The notes under the pieces were generated by a model. It was not told where the DNA came from. It did no database searches and saw only the letters and a program-made list of their open reading frames with translations. A program made the translations under genes and the position numbers. From assembly GCA_963719275.1 (NCBI GenBank), contig CAVRBT010000008.1:171948-235947 (forward strand): 64,000 nt of DNA, in the 5' to 3' direction. The DNA is from AC-32 sp963719275 (GTDB lineage: Bacteria > Actinomycetota > Thermoleophilia > Gaiellales > Gaiellaceae). Below, piece after piece: positions 8,337 to 16,211 of the stretch. Numbering within the stretch: the stretch's first letter is position 1; each line of letters opens with the position of its first letter.

Positions 8337-9061
8337 CCCGCCCGGTTGTAATCCTCTAGCCGCTCGCGCAGCCGCTCGATCACCGTCTCGGCCTGCCCTG
8401 CGCTCAGGTCGGCGCCAGGGGAACCGCCAGCGATGCCGCGGGCGATCCCCGGCCAATCCTCCTCGGGGTCGATCTCCCCCAGCGAGCGGATCAGCGCCGC
8501 GATCTCGGCCACCTGCGCCTCGCTCGCCTCGGCCGGGCGCTCGGGCGGCTTGGGCGCCTCCTCGCTTAGCTCCTCGACCCCAGCGGGCTGGTAGCCCGCC
8601 AGCACCACGATTTGGCCGAGCGGTGCCCGCAGCGCCCGCGAGATCGCCCGCGTTTGCGCCATTGAGCGAATGGCGAACGGCTCGCGGCTTTTCCCGCGGC
8701 GCTCGGCCCGCGAGCATTCGCCTTCGGCGGCGCCGACCACCCGCCCATCGAGGGTGCGGGCCTCGACCCTGGCCACGATCCCATCGCCGTCCTCGTTGGC
8801 CCGCGTCTCGACCACCACCGGCACCACCCCGAGCATTCCCCCGAGGGTGGTCCAGCCCTCGCAGGTGATGTGGCGGCGCCCGTTGATCTCGGCGTAGAGG
8901 TGCTTGGCCTCGATCACATCGACTAGCGCCGTGGCCACCTCGGCCATCCGCTCCAAGGCCACCCGGTAATCGCTCGTTCCAAAAAGGGTGAGCGGCGGGG
9001 CCGGTTCGACCGGAACCAGCTCGGCGCTCGCCTCGATTACCTCGGCCGTCTCAGGCTGCAT
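8333..9061 (-). CDS. Phage-type protein, possible ssDNA-annealing recombinase
   Basis: The 242-aa protein has a conserved-looking core: VIEAKHLYAEINGRRHITCE, then CSRAERRGKSREPFAIRSMA followed by QTRAISRALRAPLGQIVVLA, and an acidic, proline-rich tail. The SMAQTRAISRALR pattern recalls actinophage proteins linked to recombination (Rad52/Erf/Sak-like), but I cannot confirm the family. It overlaps its upstream gene by 11 bases and the excisionase by 4, so it belongs to one operon. Confidence 0.55.
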   Translation of the reverse strand: MQPETAEVIEASAELVPVEPAPPLTLFGTSDYRVALERMAEVATALVDVIEAKHLYAEINGRRHITCEGWTTLGGMLGVVPVVVETRANEDGDGIVARVEARTLDGRVVGAAEGECSRAERRGKSREPFAIRSMAQTRAISRALRAPLGQIVVLAGYQPAGVEELSEEAPKPPERPAEASEAQVAEIAALIRSLGEIDPEEDWPGIARGIAGGSPGADLSAGQAETVIERLRERLEDYNRAG

Positions 9062-9296
9062 CGCTCACCTCGTCGGGCTGCCGCTCGGGTTCGACGTGCC
9101 CGAGCAATACGGCCAGCTCCAAGTAGCTCGCGGCCCGCGGCACGTTGTAGGCGCCCGCGTCACACTCGCGCCACATCCGCAGCGCCCAGCTTCTCGCCGC
9201 CTCGGTGTCGCGGCTGGCAACGAGGCCGCGGGTGTGCAGCCCCAGCCGCTCGGCAACCGCAGCGGCCGCCGTCCAATCAGTTGCGCAATCGCCCAT
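9051..9296 (-). CDS. Small protein of the element operon, function unknown
   Basis: ATG 9296 has a good AGGAG, giving 81 aa (MGDCATDWTAAAAVAERLGL...). It is helical, with no recognised motif. It overlaps the upstream zinc protein by 20 bases and the downstream gene by 11. Confidence 0.6.
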   Translation of the reverse strand: MGDCATDWTAAAAVAERLGLHTRGLVASRDTEAARSWALRMWRECDAGAYNVPRAASYLELAVLLGHVEPERQPDEVSDAA

Positions 9297-9534
9297 CGTG
9301 CTTCTCCTTCCGGTTGTGTTTTCCGGCGCCTTGCTCGGCGCTCGCGTAGCGGCGGCCGACCTCCTCCCAGGCCACCTGGAAGCAGCTCTCACACAGGCGG
9401 GTAATGGGGCCAATCGGCTCGCGGTGTTTGGGGCAGCTGGTGAGGCCGCCGTGGTCGGCCGTTGCCGCGGGCAGCTCTAGCTCGCGCACCACCAGCGGGA
9501 AGGTCGAGCGGGCAAAGTGGCGCCAGGTGGCCAC
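9277..9534 (-). CDS. Small zinc-binding protein, function unknown
   Basis: From GTG 9534 the 85-aa product contains SCPKHREPIGPITRLCESCF, a CxxH...CxxC-type zinc site, and a basic tail. It follows the primase/helicase C-terminus by two bases. It may be a DNA-binding accessory of the replication module. Confidence 0.5.
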   Translation of the reverse strand: MATWRHFARSTFPLVVRELELPAATADHGGLTSCPKHREPIGPITRLCESCFQVAWEEVGRRYASAEQGAGKHNRKEKHDGRLRN

Positions 9535-9536
9535 GC

Positions 9537-9779
9537 TCAGGCGCCTGCCTTCCCGGCACATTCAGCACAGCGCAGCCCCGTCGCTCCCGGCTCGCTGGGG
9601 TTGTACGGCCGCTCGCAAACGAGGCATTCCGAGACCCCTCGGGGGGTCGGGTCAGGCCCTTCCCCGGTGATTTGGCGCGACCCCTCGGCTTTGGCTTGTT
9701 CAAGCGGCCCAGGGGGGTCGCGCCAAATGTCGGTGCTAGGGCTTGGCCCGACCCCTCCCGGCAGCGTCCAGTAGGTCAC
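9537..9779 (-). CDS. C-terminal zinc-ribbon segment, probably the frameshifted end of the helicase
   Basis: The 80-aa frame holds CLVCERPYNPSEPGATGLRC followed by AECA, a four-cysteine zinc ribbon. Upstream in the same frame, out to about 9840, reads AAQELEVEVQEDATESGRV, which naturally continues the helicase after MSERTMQ. One extra G near 9836 would separate the two. I treat it as part of the same broken gene, although it could be translated alone from GTG 9779. Confidence 0.5.
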   Translation of the reverse strand: MTYWTLPGGVGPSPSTDIWRDPPGPLEQAKAEGSRQITGEGPDPTPRGVSECLVCERPYNPSEPGATGLRCAECAGKAGA

Positions 9780-9810
9780 CCGGCCGCTCTCGGTCGCGTC
9801 CTCCTGAACC

Positions 9811-10710
9811 TCAACCTCTAGCTCCTGGGCGGCCCGCTTGCATCGTCCGCTCGGACATCCCCTGCCGCAGCCCGGTCGCCTTTACCTCGGCCGAGAGGCG
9901 GCGGCCGTGTGCAAGCTGGCTCAGCACCAGCGCCTCGGCCTCGGTCAGCTTGTCGCGGCCGCGGGTTCCCGTCAGAACGTCCTCCCGAGAAACCCCCTCG
10001 GCCACCTCGACAAACTCAATCGTCATTACCTCGATTGGCTCGCCGCCGCTGGCCGCGATTTCCTTGGGCACGATCCGCCAGCGTTCGACCTCGGCCAGCG
10101 GCCCGTAATTCGATTTGTGATGCGCCACCAGGCGGTGCCGGTCGGGTTCCTCGGGGTCGGGGGTGACCGTCACCACCGAGCGGGCCGCGTTGTAGAAGGC
10201 CGTACTGCCGTTGATCCGCAGGTAGGGATCGGCGCTTGGGGCCTTGTTCAGGTGAGCATTGAGCAAGACCGCCAGCCGCTCATCCTTGGCCAGCCGGGCG
10301 AGCTGGCCCAGCACAACCCGCACGTCCTGATCGCGGTGGGCGTCGAGCTTCAAATCGATGGCGGCCGAAACCGGATCAATCACGATCACTTGCGCCCGCG
10401 TTTCCCGAACGTGCCGCTCTAGCTCGGGGAGATCGCTCGGGAAAAACACCCCATCGCCCAGGCCCTCGGCGTACAACTCATGCAGGCGCTCTAGGTCACC
10501 GCCCAGGGCCTCAAAGCGGGGCCGGATCACTTGCTCGGCCGCGTCCTCGTAGGAGATCAGCAGCACATCCCGACCGGCCAGGGTCACCCCCGCCGCCCAG
10601 GCGAGCAGCAGGGCGCTCTTGCCGAGGCCGCCGATCCCCGCGAGCAGGGTTGGGGTTCCGACCGGGATTCGCTTTTCTAGGAACTCGGCCGCGCTCGGCC
10701 CGGACCGCGC
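9811..10710 (-). CDS. RepA-like AAA ATPase/helicase (5' end needs a frameshift)
   Basis: This frame encodes a RecA/DnaB-type ATPase: Walker A in AGIGGLGKSALLLAWAAG (about 10590-10645), GRDVLLISYEDAAEQVI, Walker B VIVIDPVSAAIDL and sensor VLLNAHLNKA. It powers DNA unwinding at an element origin. The frame opens after TGA 10713-10711 and has no ATG, GTG or TTG before the Walker A; the first start, GTG 10587, would lose it. The upstream frame must therefore shift near 10700. Confidence 0.7.
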   Translation of the reverse strand, partial: ARSGPSAAEFLEKRIPVGTPTLLAGIGGLGKSALLLAWAAGVTLAGRDVLLISYEDAAEQVIRPRFEALGGDLERLHELYAEGLGDGVFFPSDLPELERHVRETRAQVIVIDPVSAAIDLKLDAHRDQDVRVVLGQLARLAKDERLAVLLNAHLNKAPSADPYLRINGSTAFYNAARSVVTVTPDPEEPDRHRLVAHHKSNYGPLAEVERWRIVPKEIAASGGEPIEVMTIEFVEVAEGVSREDVLTGTRGRDKLTEAEALVLSQLAHGRRLSAEVKATGLRQGMSERTMQAGRPGARG

Positions 10711-11161
10711 TCATCGCCCGGCGCAGCAAGCCCCGCCGCCGCTTGGCCGAACGACTCGGCGGCGCGGCGGGTTTTACAACCGGGTTGTAAGACCGCCCCC
10801 CGGCCAGCAATCGCTCGGCCTCGCGCCCGGCCCGCTCTTGCTCGGGGTCGGGCGGCGCCGGTTGATAGCGGCGGGCAATGTCGGCCGCCAGCTCGGCCAC
10901 CTCCTCGGCGGCGAGTGGTGGCTGGCAGCGCGACTCGTTCTCGGCCAGCAGGGCCACGGCGATGGCCTCGCGGCCCATTCCCCGGCGCCGCATCGAACCG
11001 GCCAACGAAACGAGGGTGCGGTGGCGACTCCCCTGCGGGATCGCGCCGACCACGGCGGGCGCCCGGCCGTTCGCTGACCGCGAGGGCGGCTGCAGCATCC
11101 AGCTGGGCGGCTCGGCGGTCCCGAGATCGCCCGGCACCTTCCAGCGATGCGGGGGCCTCAT
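10511..11161 (-). CDS. PriCT primase C-terminal domain segment
   Basis: The useful part is 11161 to about 10700: SRHRTLVSLAGSMRRRGMGR followed by EAIAVALLAENESRCQPPL is a PriCT_1-type primase C-terminal domain, then a linker. The remaining ~190 bases are in the wrong frame against the helicase Walker A region. ATG 11161 overlaps the prim-pol stop by 4 bases (ATGA), but prim-pol sequence (HRWKVPGDLGTAE) continues here, so the junction may itself be a frameshift. Confidence 0.6.
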   Translation of the reverse strand: MRPPHRWKVPGDLGTAEPPSWMLQPPSRSANGRAPAVVGAIPQGSRHRTLVSLAGSMRRRGMGREAIAVALLAENESRCQPPLAAEEVAELAADIARRYQPAPPDPEQERAGREAERLLAGGRSYNPVVKPAAPPSRSAKRRRGLLRRAMSAVRAERGRVPRKANPGRNPNPARGDRRPRQERPAARLGGGGDPGRSGCAADLLRGRGRASDPAPL

Positions 11162-11640
11162 GCCGCCTCGCCCGTCAGCGAGGGCGGGGCAGCTACGAAT
11201 TGCCCATCGGCTTTCAGCTCTAGGCCGGGGCCGAGATCGCAGCCCTTGACCTGCCCGCCGGGGTGGTCGAAGTAGTAGTGCAGCCCGCCGCCGCCCGTCT
11301 CGACGACGGCCATGGCGGGCAGCGGCCCGTTGGCGGCGAGGTAGCCGATCAGCGTCTCGTTGCCACCGTTGCGGGGGTCGAGATCAAGCACCACGATCCC
11401 GCTGGCGGCGCCGGTCAGGACGCCCACGTTGGCGCTCGGCCACTGCCGCCACCACCCGCCGACCGTGCCCGGATCGGCGCTCGCCCATTCCTGCCACTTG
11501 CGCAGGCGCGGATGTTTGCCGGGGGTGGCGCAGCGTTCCCCTCTCGCGCAGGAGCAGCCGCCCCCGCTCACGTCATGGAGGGGAAGCACCCTCCAACCAC
11601 GCTCGGCGTAGGCGAGTGCGGCAGCGGCCAGCTCGCCCAT
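11158..11640 (-). CDS. Bifunctional DNA primase/polymerase (prim-pol) N-terminal domain
   Basis: From ATG 11640 (overlapping the previous stop by one base) the product starts GELAAAALAYAERGWRVLPL. It shows a CSCARGERCATPGKHPR cysteine loop, NVGVLTGAASGIVVLDLDPR with the catalytic acidic pair, and GGGGLHYYFDHPGG. These are prim-pol features found in plasmid and phage replication. The frame ends abruptly at GQFVAAPPSL, where such proteins normally continue into PriCT. Confidence 0.8.
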   Translation of the reverse strand: MGELAAAALAYAERGWRVLPLHDVSGGGCSCARGERCATPGKHPRLRKWQEWASADPGTVGGWWRQWPSANVGVLTGAASGIVVLDLDPRNGGNETLIGYLAANGPLPAMAVVETGGGGLHYYFDHPGGQVKGCDLGPGLELKADGQFVAAPPSLTGEAA

Positions 11641-12050
11641 CAGAACGGGATTTCGGTGGCCGCCTTGCCCGGCAGCGGCTCGCTTGAGGGCCTGCACCGA
11701 ACCGCGTAGCGGTGTTTGCTCCTCGGCTCGCCCTCGTATTCAAACTCGTAATCCTCCTGGCCGCGGACGATCACGATTTCGTCACCGATTGCCGGTTTGC
11801 ACTCGGTCATTTCCTCGGCCAGGGCCGCGTTGCGGTAGTGAAAGCGGGGGCGGCCCTCGGCATCCCACAAGCCGTAGACCGGGAAGGCGTCACCATCTTT
11901 GGTGTGCATGGTGATTTCACCACGCCACCGCCCCAGGAAATGCTCGCCTCGTTCCAGGGCGACTCGCTCGCCCAGCTCATCGTTTCCGTTCTCGTCTTGC
12001 TCGCTTAGACGAGCTGTCGCCTGGCCGAGAAGATCGGCATAATCGGACAC
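11640..12050 (-). CDS. Conserved small protein of the replication operon, function unknown
   Basis: GTG 12050 follows an AAAGGAG sequence at good spacing, giving 136 aa (SDYADLLGQATARLSEQDEN...). A beta-rich middle (HFLGRWRGEITMHTKDGDAF, YGLWDAEGRPRFHYRN) and an acidic segment suggest an OB-like or ssDNA-associated fold, which is a guess. It couples to prim-pol through TGATG. Confidence 0.55.
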   Translation of the reverse strand: MSDYADLLGQATARLSEQDENGNDELGERVALERGEHFLGRWRGEITMHTKDGDAFPVYGLWDAEGRPRFHYRNAALAEEMTECKPAIGDEIVIVRGQEDYEFEYEGEPRSKHRYAVRCRPSSEPLPGKAATEIPF

Positions 12051-12202
12051 CGGTATTCTCCTTTCGGATATGGGCGGCCCGGAACCCGCATCCAAATACC
12101 GGGCCGCTTCTCTCATTGACGACCTCCCCTTGAGGTGTCGCGGCCACGGTGGCGATGCGGGAAATGCGGGTAAAGAGTTTTGCCCGGCTTTTTACGCGGC
12201 GC

Positions 12203-12811
12203 TTAGCGCAGCCAGAGGAGCAAAGCGGCTTCGCGTGGTGTCGGCAACCTCACGAATCCGCGCCGCGCGGAAAAGTCGGGGTGACTTTTCCGCAGAGGCC
12301 AGCCCAACATCATTAGGTCCTCAAGCTGGTTGACGCGATCTCGTGCCGGGTTCCCTTTCGGGGTAGTCAGGCCCGATGACCGGGCTATCGCCTCATAGGT
12401 GAGCCGTGGCGGCACCGCCTTGCCCGAGTCGGTCAGCCTTTTGCGCTCGCCCAGCAGCTTCTCGGCCGCCTCGACAGCCTCAAGCGGCAGCTCTACGGGC
12501 GGGCGGCCGGAACGCGGGCCTCGCTTTGTTGCTCCCATTTGGCGGTCGAGCGTGTCGGCGATCTCGCGGAGCAAGGACAGCTCCAACCCCTGTAGCGGCT
12601 CAAGCGCCTCTGGCTCGCGGTGTTCGGTGACGGCGCGGAACGATTCCGCCCCCTGGCCGAGCTGTTCGGCGAGGCTCACAGCCTGGTCAGCTAGGCGCTG
12701 TGCGGCGCGGAGCTGGTCGGCCAGGTCGGGCCTCGCCTCAATCGCGGCCGCATACGACCCATGCTCGGTGAGGAGCTGGCCAAACTGGCGGGCGGTAAGA
12801 CCGCCAGCCAC
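12203..12811 (-). CDS. Hypothetical phage-like protein
   Basis: The 202-aa protein is mainly helical: a possible coiled coil over residues 25-90 (AAIEARPDLADQLRAAQRLA...), a basic linker (GATKRGPRSGRPPVELP), then TYEAIARSSGLTTPKGNPAR, which could be a DNA-binding helix-turn-helix. GTG 12811 is a weak start. No family was recognised. Confidence 0.5.
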   Translation of the reverse strand: MAGGLTARQFGQLLTEHGSYAAAIEARPDLADQLRAAQRLADQAVSLAEQLGQGAESFRAVTEHREPEALEPLQGLELSLLREIADTLDRQMGATKRGPRSGRPPVELPLEAVEAAEKLLGERKRLTDSGKAVPPRLTYEAIARSSGLTTPKGNPARDRVNQLEDLMMLGWPLRKSHPDFSARRGFVRLPTPREAALLLWLR

Positions 12812-12834
12812 CTAGCGGCGAGGGCGGGCAAATG

Positions 12835-12919
12835 GCATGACGTACCGGGCGCATCGTAGAGCCTCGGAAAACGGCGAGGGGCCACCCGCCCAAGGCAGCC
12901 CCCGCCTAGTACGTCATGC
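12835..12919. promoter_or_regulatory. 11-bp inverted repeat in the element intergenic region
   Basis: GCATGACGTAC (12835-12845) is repeated inverted as GTACGTCATGC (12909-12919), perfect over 11 bp with a 63-base GC-rich centre. It occupies the only sizeable gap upstream of the replication genes, so it could be an operator or part of the element origin. Confidence 0.4.
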
Positions 12920-12950
12920 GCCGCCAGGGTATCGGCGGCCCGGCATTGCG

Positions 12951-13202
12951 TCAGCTCAACGCGGCAGCCTTGCGCGAGCGGCGCCAGGCCCTCACGCGGC
13001 AGCGCCCTGAGCAATAGAGCTGGTGCGCCTGCGCCGGGGTGAATCGTGCGCTGCATTCCCCGCAGGATCGGGGCCGAGAAAGGGCCGCCTCCCGCTCACG
13101 GCGAGCCACCAGCTTGGTGGTCTGGCATTCCAGGCAAATCGACCCCTCCCGCAACCACTCCCCGAGATCGGCGCCGCACCTCGCGCAACTACGAATAGCC
13201 AT
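12951..13202 (-). CDS. Small zinc-finger protein with two CxxC pairs
   Basis: The 83-aa product has CARCGADLGEWLREGSICLEC and, later, RSCGECSARFTPAQAHQLYC followed by SGRC, two zinc-ribbon-like sites with a basic end. Such proteins head actinophage and integrative-plasmid operons as DNA-binding regulators. It is the first gene of the leftward operon and is divergent from 13345. Confidence 0.6.
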   Translation of the reverse strand: MAIRSCARCGADLGEWLREGSICLECQTTKLVARREREAALSRPRSCGECSARFTPAQAHQLYCSGRCRVRAWRRSRKAAALS

Positions 13203-13344
13203 CGAGCCATTCTGACTCAGTTACACCTGAACGGCGTAACGGCGATGTGTTCCGACCGGATCAGAAAGTGCGGGCTATCCAGGGCGGTCAGGGATAAAAA
13301 AACCGATTCTCTCGCTGCTTTCAAATGGCGTTACACTCTCGACC
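13203..13344. promoter_or_regulatory. Divergent promoter/operator region of the element
   Basis: The region holds GTTAC...GTAAC (13220-13224 with 13236-13240, centre 11 bases) and a further GTTAC at 13330-13334 just before the rightward start, plus an A-tract near 13297. The spaced GTTAC half-sites look like repressor binding sites for a lysogeny-type switch. Confidence 0.4.
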
Positions 13345-14025
13345 ATGGCCACAAACACCGAAAGAACAAACCGCCTTTGGGGTTGGCAGGAACCTACCGC
13401 CGAGGACGTTCGCAGGGCCGAGGCGCTAGAGGAAATGGAATCGTTCCTAGCCAAGGGGTTTGAGCAACTATCCATTCGGCCCGTTGGCGATGGTTTCTTT
13501 GCAGATTCCGAGGACCGGCTTTGGCGCCACGATCCCGGTTACGGTCCGGCTCACGGCCGCACTCCCGAGACGTATGCCTTTGCCTTGGTCAATACGCCAG
13601 CGGGAGTCGAGGCGCAATGGTTCGCCCGCCCCGACAAGGGGCGGCCTCGCACCCTCGACGCCTTGACCCGGCTGCGGGATCGGCAGGCCGCGATGGCCGA
13701 GGCCCAGCTACGGGAACGGGAGCAGGGGCTAGCCCAGCTTCGCAAGAGCGCCGAGCCGGTTTCCCTCGACGCCATCGAGGGCGGCGAGAAGATCACCCTG
13801 CGGGCAGCGGCTGAGCGGGTGCATGGCGCAGGCGGCCAGCTGCGGCTAGAGGGCGGCCGCCTCGTAGTGGCCTTGCCGGTCGGCGCACTCGGGGGCGGGA
13901 TGGGCAATCCAAAGGCGGCCGTGCGGCGCCTCTATGCGGCCGAGGAAACGGTGGTGGCCTGCCTGAAAGAAAAGCGGGAGCTACCCGATGCCCTCGTCAC
14001 CCCGAACGGGCTGCCAATCGAATGA
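13345..14025 (+). CDS. Hypothetical protein of the rightward unit
   Basis: The 226-aa protein has an N-terminal helical part (EEMESFLAKGFEQLSIRPVG), a coiled-coil-like Gln/Arg-rich centre (RDRQAAMAEAQLREREQGLA) and a C-terminal ITLRAAAERVHGAGGQLRLE segment that may bind nucleic acid. A shorter relative may be the frameshifted ORF at 56024 (LINQGFERLDLHHV). No function is assigned. Confidence 0.55.
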   Translation: MATNTERTNRLWGWQEPTAEDVRRAEALEEMESFLAKGFEQLSIRPVGDGFFADSEDRLWRHDPGYGPAHGRTPETYAFALVNTPAGVEAQWFARPDKGRPRTLDALTRLRDRQAAMAEAQLREREQGLAQLRKSAEPVSLDAIEGGEKITLRAAAERVHGAGGQLRLEGGRLVVALPVGALGGGMGNPKAAVRRLYAAEETVVACLKEKRELPDALVTPNGLPIE

Positions 14026-14237
14026 CCACGCTCCAAATCGAAACGGCCATGTTCCTTGCCGACCGCGACTGGCGGCGCAAGCTCGTCAGCCAGCGGCTGG
14101 CCTTGGTCGGTGTCCGGGCGCCGCAGCCGCGATCCAATCGCAAGCGGGCCAAGCGGGCACCGGCCGCCCAGGTTCTCGACCGGCCCGGCCGGATTCTGCG
14201 CCGCACCTTTCACAACGCCACGGTCACACACCGCTAG
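14022..14237 (+). CDS. Small basic protein, translationally coupled
   Basis: ATG 14022 overlaps the preceding stop by 4 bases (ATGA). The 71-aa product is strongly basic (SNRKRAKRAPAAQVLDRPGR), consistent with nucleic-acid binding. Function unknown. Confidence 0.5.
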   Translation: MTTLQIETAMFLADRDWRRKLVSQRLALVGVRAPQPRSNRKRAKRAPAAQVLDRPGRILRRTFHNATVTHR

Positions 14238-14281
14238 CGGCGCGGCGAAATTTACGAGCCAGACGAAATGGAGGGAAGCGG

Positions 14282-14799
14282 CTAACCCTCGGAGGCCGCT
14301 AGGAACTCGGCGGCGTAAGCCTTCATCGCCTGCGGGTAGGCCGGGTCGAGCCTGTCGGGTCCAACGTGATCCGCGAAACAGATCACGGCAGGCGCAAAGG
14401 CGCGAGCCAGTCCGACGAAATCCCAGCCCTTTTCCTCGGGCGGCGCCCAGGCGCGGTCATAGGTCAGGTGGGCGACACCCCAGCCGACCTTTTGGCGTAG
14501 TGCCTCGCTCAGAATCTCGGGGCGGCCTGGGCGCAGCCCCTCCCATTCGTCGCGGTCGAAATAGTCCGACGCCAGGGCGGTGCTTTTGTGGCGGGCGCCC
14601 TCGGGCCAAAAGAAATCGATCAGCTGCCGAACGTGAATCGTAAAAGCTTCAATCAGGGCGTTGCGGGTGTCTTGCGGATAGAGGCCTGGGGAATGGATGA
14701 CCAGGGTGGCAGGCGGTACAGCATCACAACCTCATAGAAAAGGTGTTCGCCGAGGCGGTACAGGTCCTCGGCGCCCGGTGTGTAAGAGGCCTTCGGCAT
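14282..14799 (-). pseudogene. Conserved hypothetical protein split by one frameshift
   Basis: ATG 14799 encodes PKASYTPGAEDLYRLGEHLF followed by YEVVMLYRLP. The frame then fails, but the next frame continues cleanly: TLVIHSPGLYPQDTRNALIE, HVRQLIDFFWPEGARHKSTA, VGWGVAHLTYDRAWAPPEEK, to TAG 14284-14282. A single-base change near 14713 separates the halves of a protein of about 172 aa. The HLTYDR motif recurs in hypothetical proteins of unknown role. It is the only coding signal between 14238 and 14799. Confidence 0.6.
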
Positions 14800-15161
14800 G
14801 GGGGTAGAGCATCGTCAAGCCACCGGACGCGAGCGTTTAGAGGTGGCCGAAACGGCCACTAGGCGGCGGCGGGAAAGCGGCGTAGGTTGACGGGGGGGTC
14901 GGGCCGTGGGAAGCGTCCTAGGCGTTCGGCTCGCCACCCGGCCCCTACAATCCTGAGCAAGAGAAAGCCTCGACGGCGCCCCCACCTTCCGAGCAGAAAA
15001 CGCCGCCGAGGCCGCCCGGGGAGCCAGCCCGGCGCCGGGCACATCCGTTCGAGCAGCCGAACGGCACAGTCACAACGCGGCTTGTGGTGGAAGAAATTGC
15101 GCCCGTTTGCAGCATAAAGGTGGTCTTTTCCACCACCTTATAAACGTGTGTGGATGATGGA
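14800..15161. other. Intergenic stretch without a supported gene
   Basis: No frame shows convincing coding character. A GC-rich G-run region (about 14890) and a small hairpin GTGGTGGAA...TTCCACCAC (15082-15090 with 15128-15136) are the only notable features; the hairpin could end transcription from the left. Confidence 0.4.
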
Positions 15162-15735
15162 TTACCGCCCTAATTTTCCGGCCCGAGGCCCAACCAACTC
15201 ATCGAGCGCCGCTACAGCCGCGAGCAGGTCGGGCGCGAAAGCCTCGGGGATAAGGCGCCACCGATCCCCGTCCCGTTCGACTCGCCCTCGCCGTTCCTCG
15301 CTTACGAGGACCGCCCGCAGCGCCCCAGGCCGCGGCGAGCAGGCCAGCAGCTCGGCCGTGGTCAGGCCGGGCTAACCCCCGCTCGTCCTCGTCAGCGGTC
15401 GCGGCCTCGCGCCGCTGGCGTTCCCGTTCGGTCTGTTGACGGTGGCGGCATTGGCGGCAGGTGCCGCGGTGCTTCTCAAAGCCCGCGGCCGGTAGCTCGC
15501 GCTGGCAGGAATTACAGCGCCGTACCGGGGCGGGTAGGTCGGGGATCGCCGCGGCGCCGTTCGCCGTGTCCTGGGGCGCCTGGTGACCGTTGGCGGCGAT
15601 CTCCTCGCTGAGCGTGGACCCGTTGAGGCCGATCCGCAGCCCGGCCAACTCCTGCCGGACCAGCTCTAGCGCGAGCGCCCGAGCGAGCGGCCGAACCTCC
15701 TCCAAGGAATCGACCAGCTCAGGCGCCGTCGCCAT
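15162..15735 (-). pseudogene. Zinc-finger plus winged-helix-like protein, frameshifted
   Basis: ATG 15735 gives ATAPELVDSLEEVRPLARAL and RCNSCQRELPAAGFEKHRGT followed by CRQCRHRQQ, a CxxC...CxxC zinc site. After ADEDE a one-base shift near 15370 moves to a frame reading TAELLACSPRPGALRAVLVS, RGRVERDGDRWRLIPEAFAP and AALDELVGP, ending at TAA 15164-15162. The tail looks like a winged helix. Together they make a protein of about 190 aa, likely a DNA-binding regulator of the element. Confidence 0.5.
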
Positions 15736-15770
15736 GGGCCTAGTTCGCGCTCGCGGCGCTCTCGCGCCAG

Positions 15771-15802
15771 CTGTAGACACAAACGCCGATTTTGTAGACA
15801 CG
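15771..15802. promoter_or_regulatory. Arm-type integrase sites at the right end
   Basis: TGTAGACAC occurs at 15772-15780 and 15793-15801, 60-90 bases from the right att core. The same motif is present four times near the left att. This symmetric placement inside the element suggests integrase arm sites. Confidence 0.55.
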
Positions 15803-15860
15803 CCCCCGCGGCGCTCGTTTTGCGGCCACGAAAAAACCCGCCGTTTCCAGCGGGTCTCTC

Positions 15861-15904
15861 AGAGCCGACGCCCGGACTCGAACCGGGGACCCCTTCATTA
15901 CGAG
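15861..15904. repeat. att repeat (right copy, inside tRNA-Thr)
   Basis: These 44 bp are identical to 6551-6594 and form the 3' part of the intact tRNA-Thr gene, with two extra bases beyond its end. It is the right junction of the integrative element. Confidence 0.9.
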
Positions 15905-15935
15905 TGAAGTGCTCTACCAGCTGAGCTACGTCGGC
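15863..15935 (-). tRNA. tRNA-Thr (anticodon CGT)
   Basis: The minus strand folds as a 73-nt cloverleaf: acceptor GCCGACG paired with CGTCGGC, D-arm GCTC/GAGC, anticodon stem CTTCA/TGAAG around CTCGTAA (anticodon CGT, codon ACG), and T-arm CCCGG-TTCGAGT-CCGGG. CCA is not encoded. The 3' half doubles as the attachment site. Confidence 0.95.
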
Positions 15936-15964
15936 AGCGGCTGTCCAGTCTAGCCCGGCCCGCG

Positions 15965-16138
15965 CTAGGCCGGGACGACGCGGCGGCCTCGCAGTCGCGC
16001 GAGGAGACGCCGGAGCGTGGCGCCGACGAGCTTGCCGCGGCCGCCGCCGAGGAGTGCGACGCCGATGAGGAGCTCCGCCAGGAGCTCGGCGAATGCGGCG
16101 CGCGGGCCCAGCCAGAGATACAGCAGGAGCGCGAACAT
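15965..16138 (-). CDS. Small membrane protein, 57 aa
   Basis: ATG 16138 with a GAGG upstream gives FALLLYLWLGPRAAFAELLA then ELLIGVALLGGG and a basic tail (RRLLARLRGRR). One or two hydrophobic segments suggest an inner-membrane peptide. Function unknown. Confidence 0.5.
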   Translation of the reverse strand: MFALLLYLWLGPRAAFAELLAELLIGVALLGGGRGKLVGATLRRLLARLRGRRVVPA

Positions 16139-16211
16139 GTTCGAACCTCGTAACCCCGTCCGGCGGTGCCTAAACCGGCCGGCCGGCCGATGGCAGGCGT
16201 AGACTCGCGCC

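Larger units (their letters stand above)
6551..15904. mobile_element. Integrative element of about 9.35 kb in tRNA-Thr, with its own primase/helicase
   Basis: An exact 44-bp direct repeat (6551-6594 and 15861-15904) is the 3' end of the tRNA-Thr gene; the full tRNA lies at the right copy. Between them are integrase, excisionase, a phage-type protein, zinc-ribbon proteins, a prim-pol/PriCT/helicase set and small orphans. No capsid, portal, tail or conjugation genes are visible. The gene content fits an integrative plasmid or a phage-satellite-like island. A second integrase just left of the left repeat suggests tandem insertion at one site. Confidence 0.8.
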
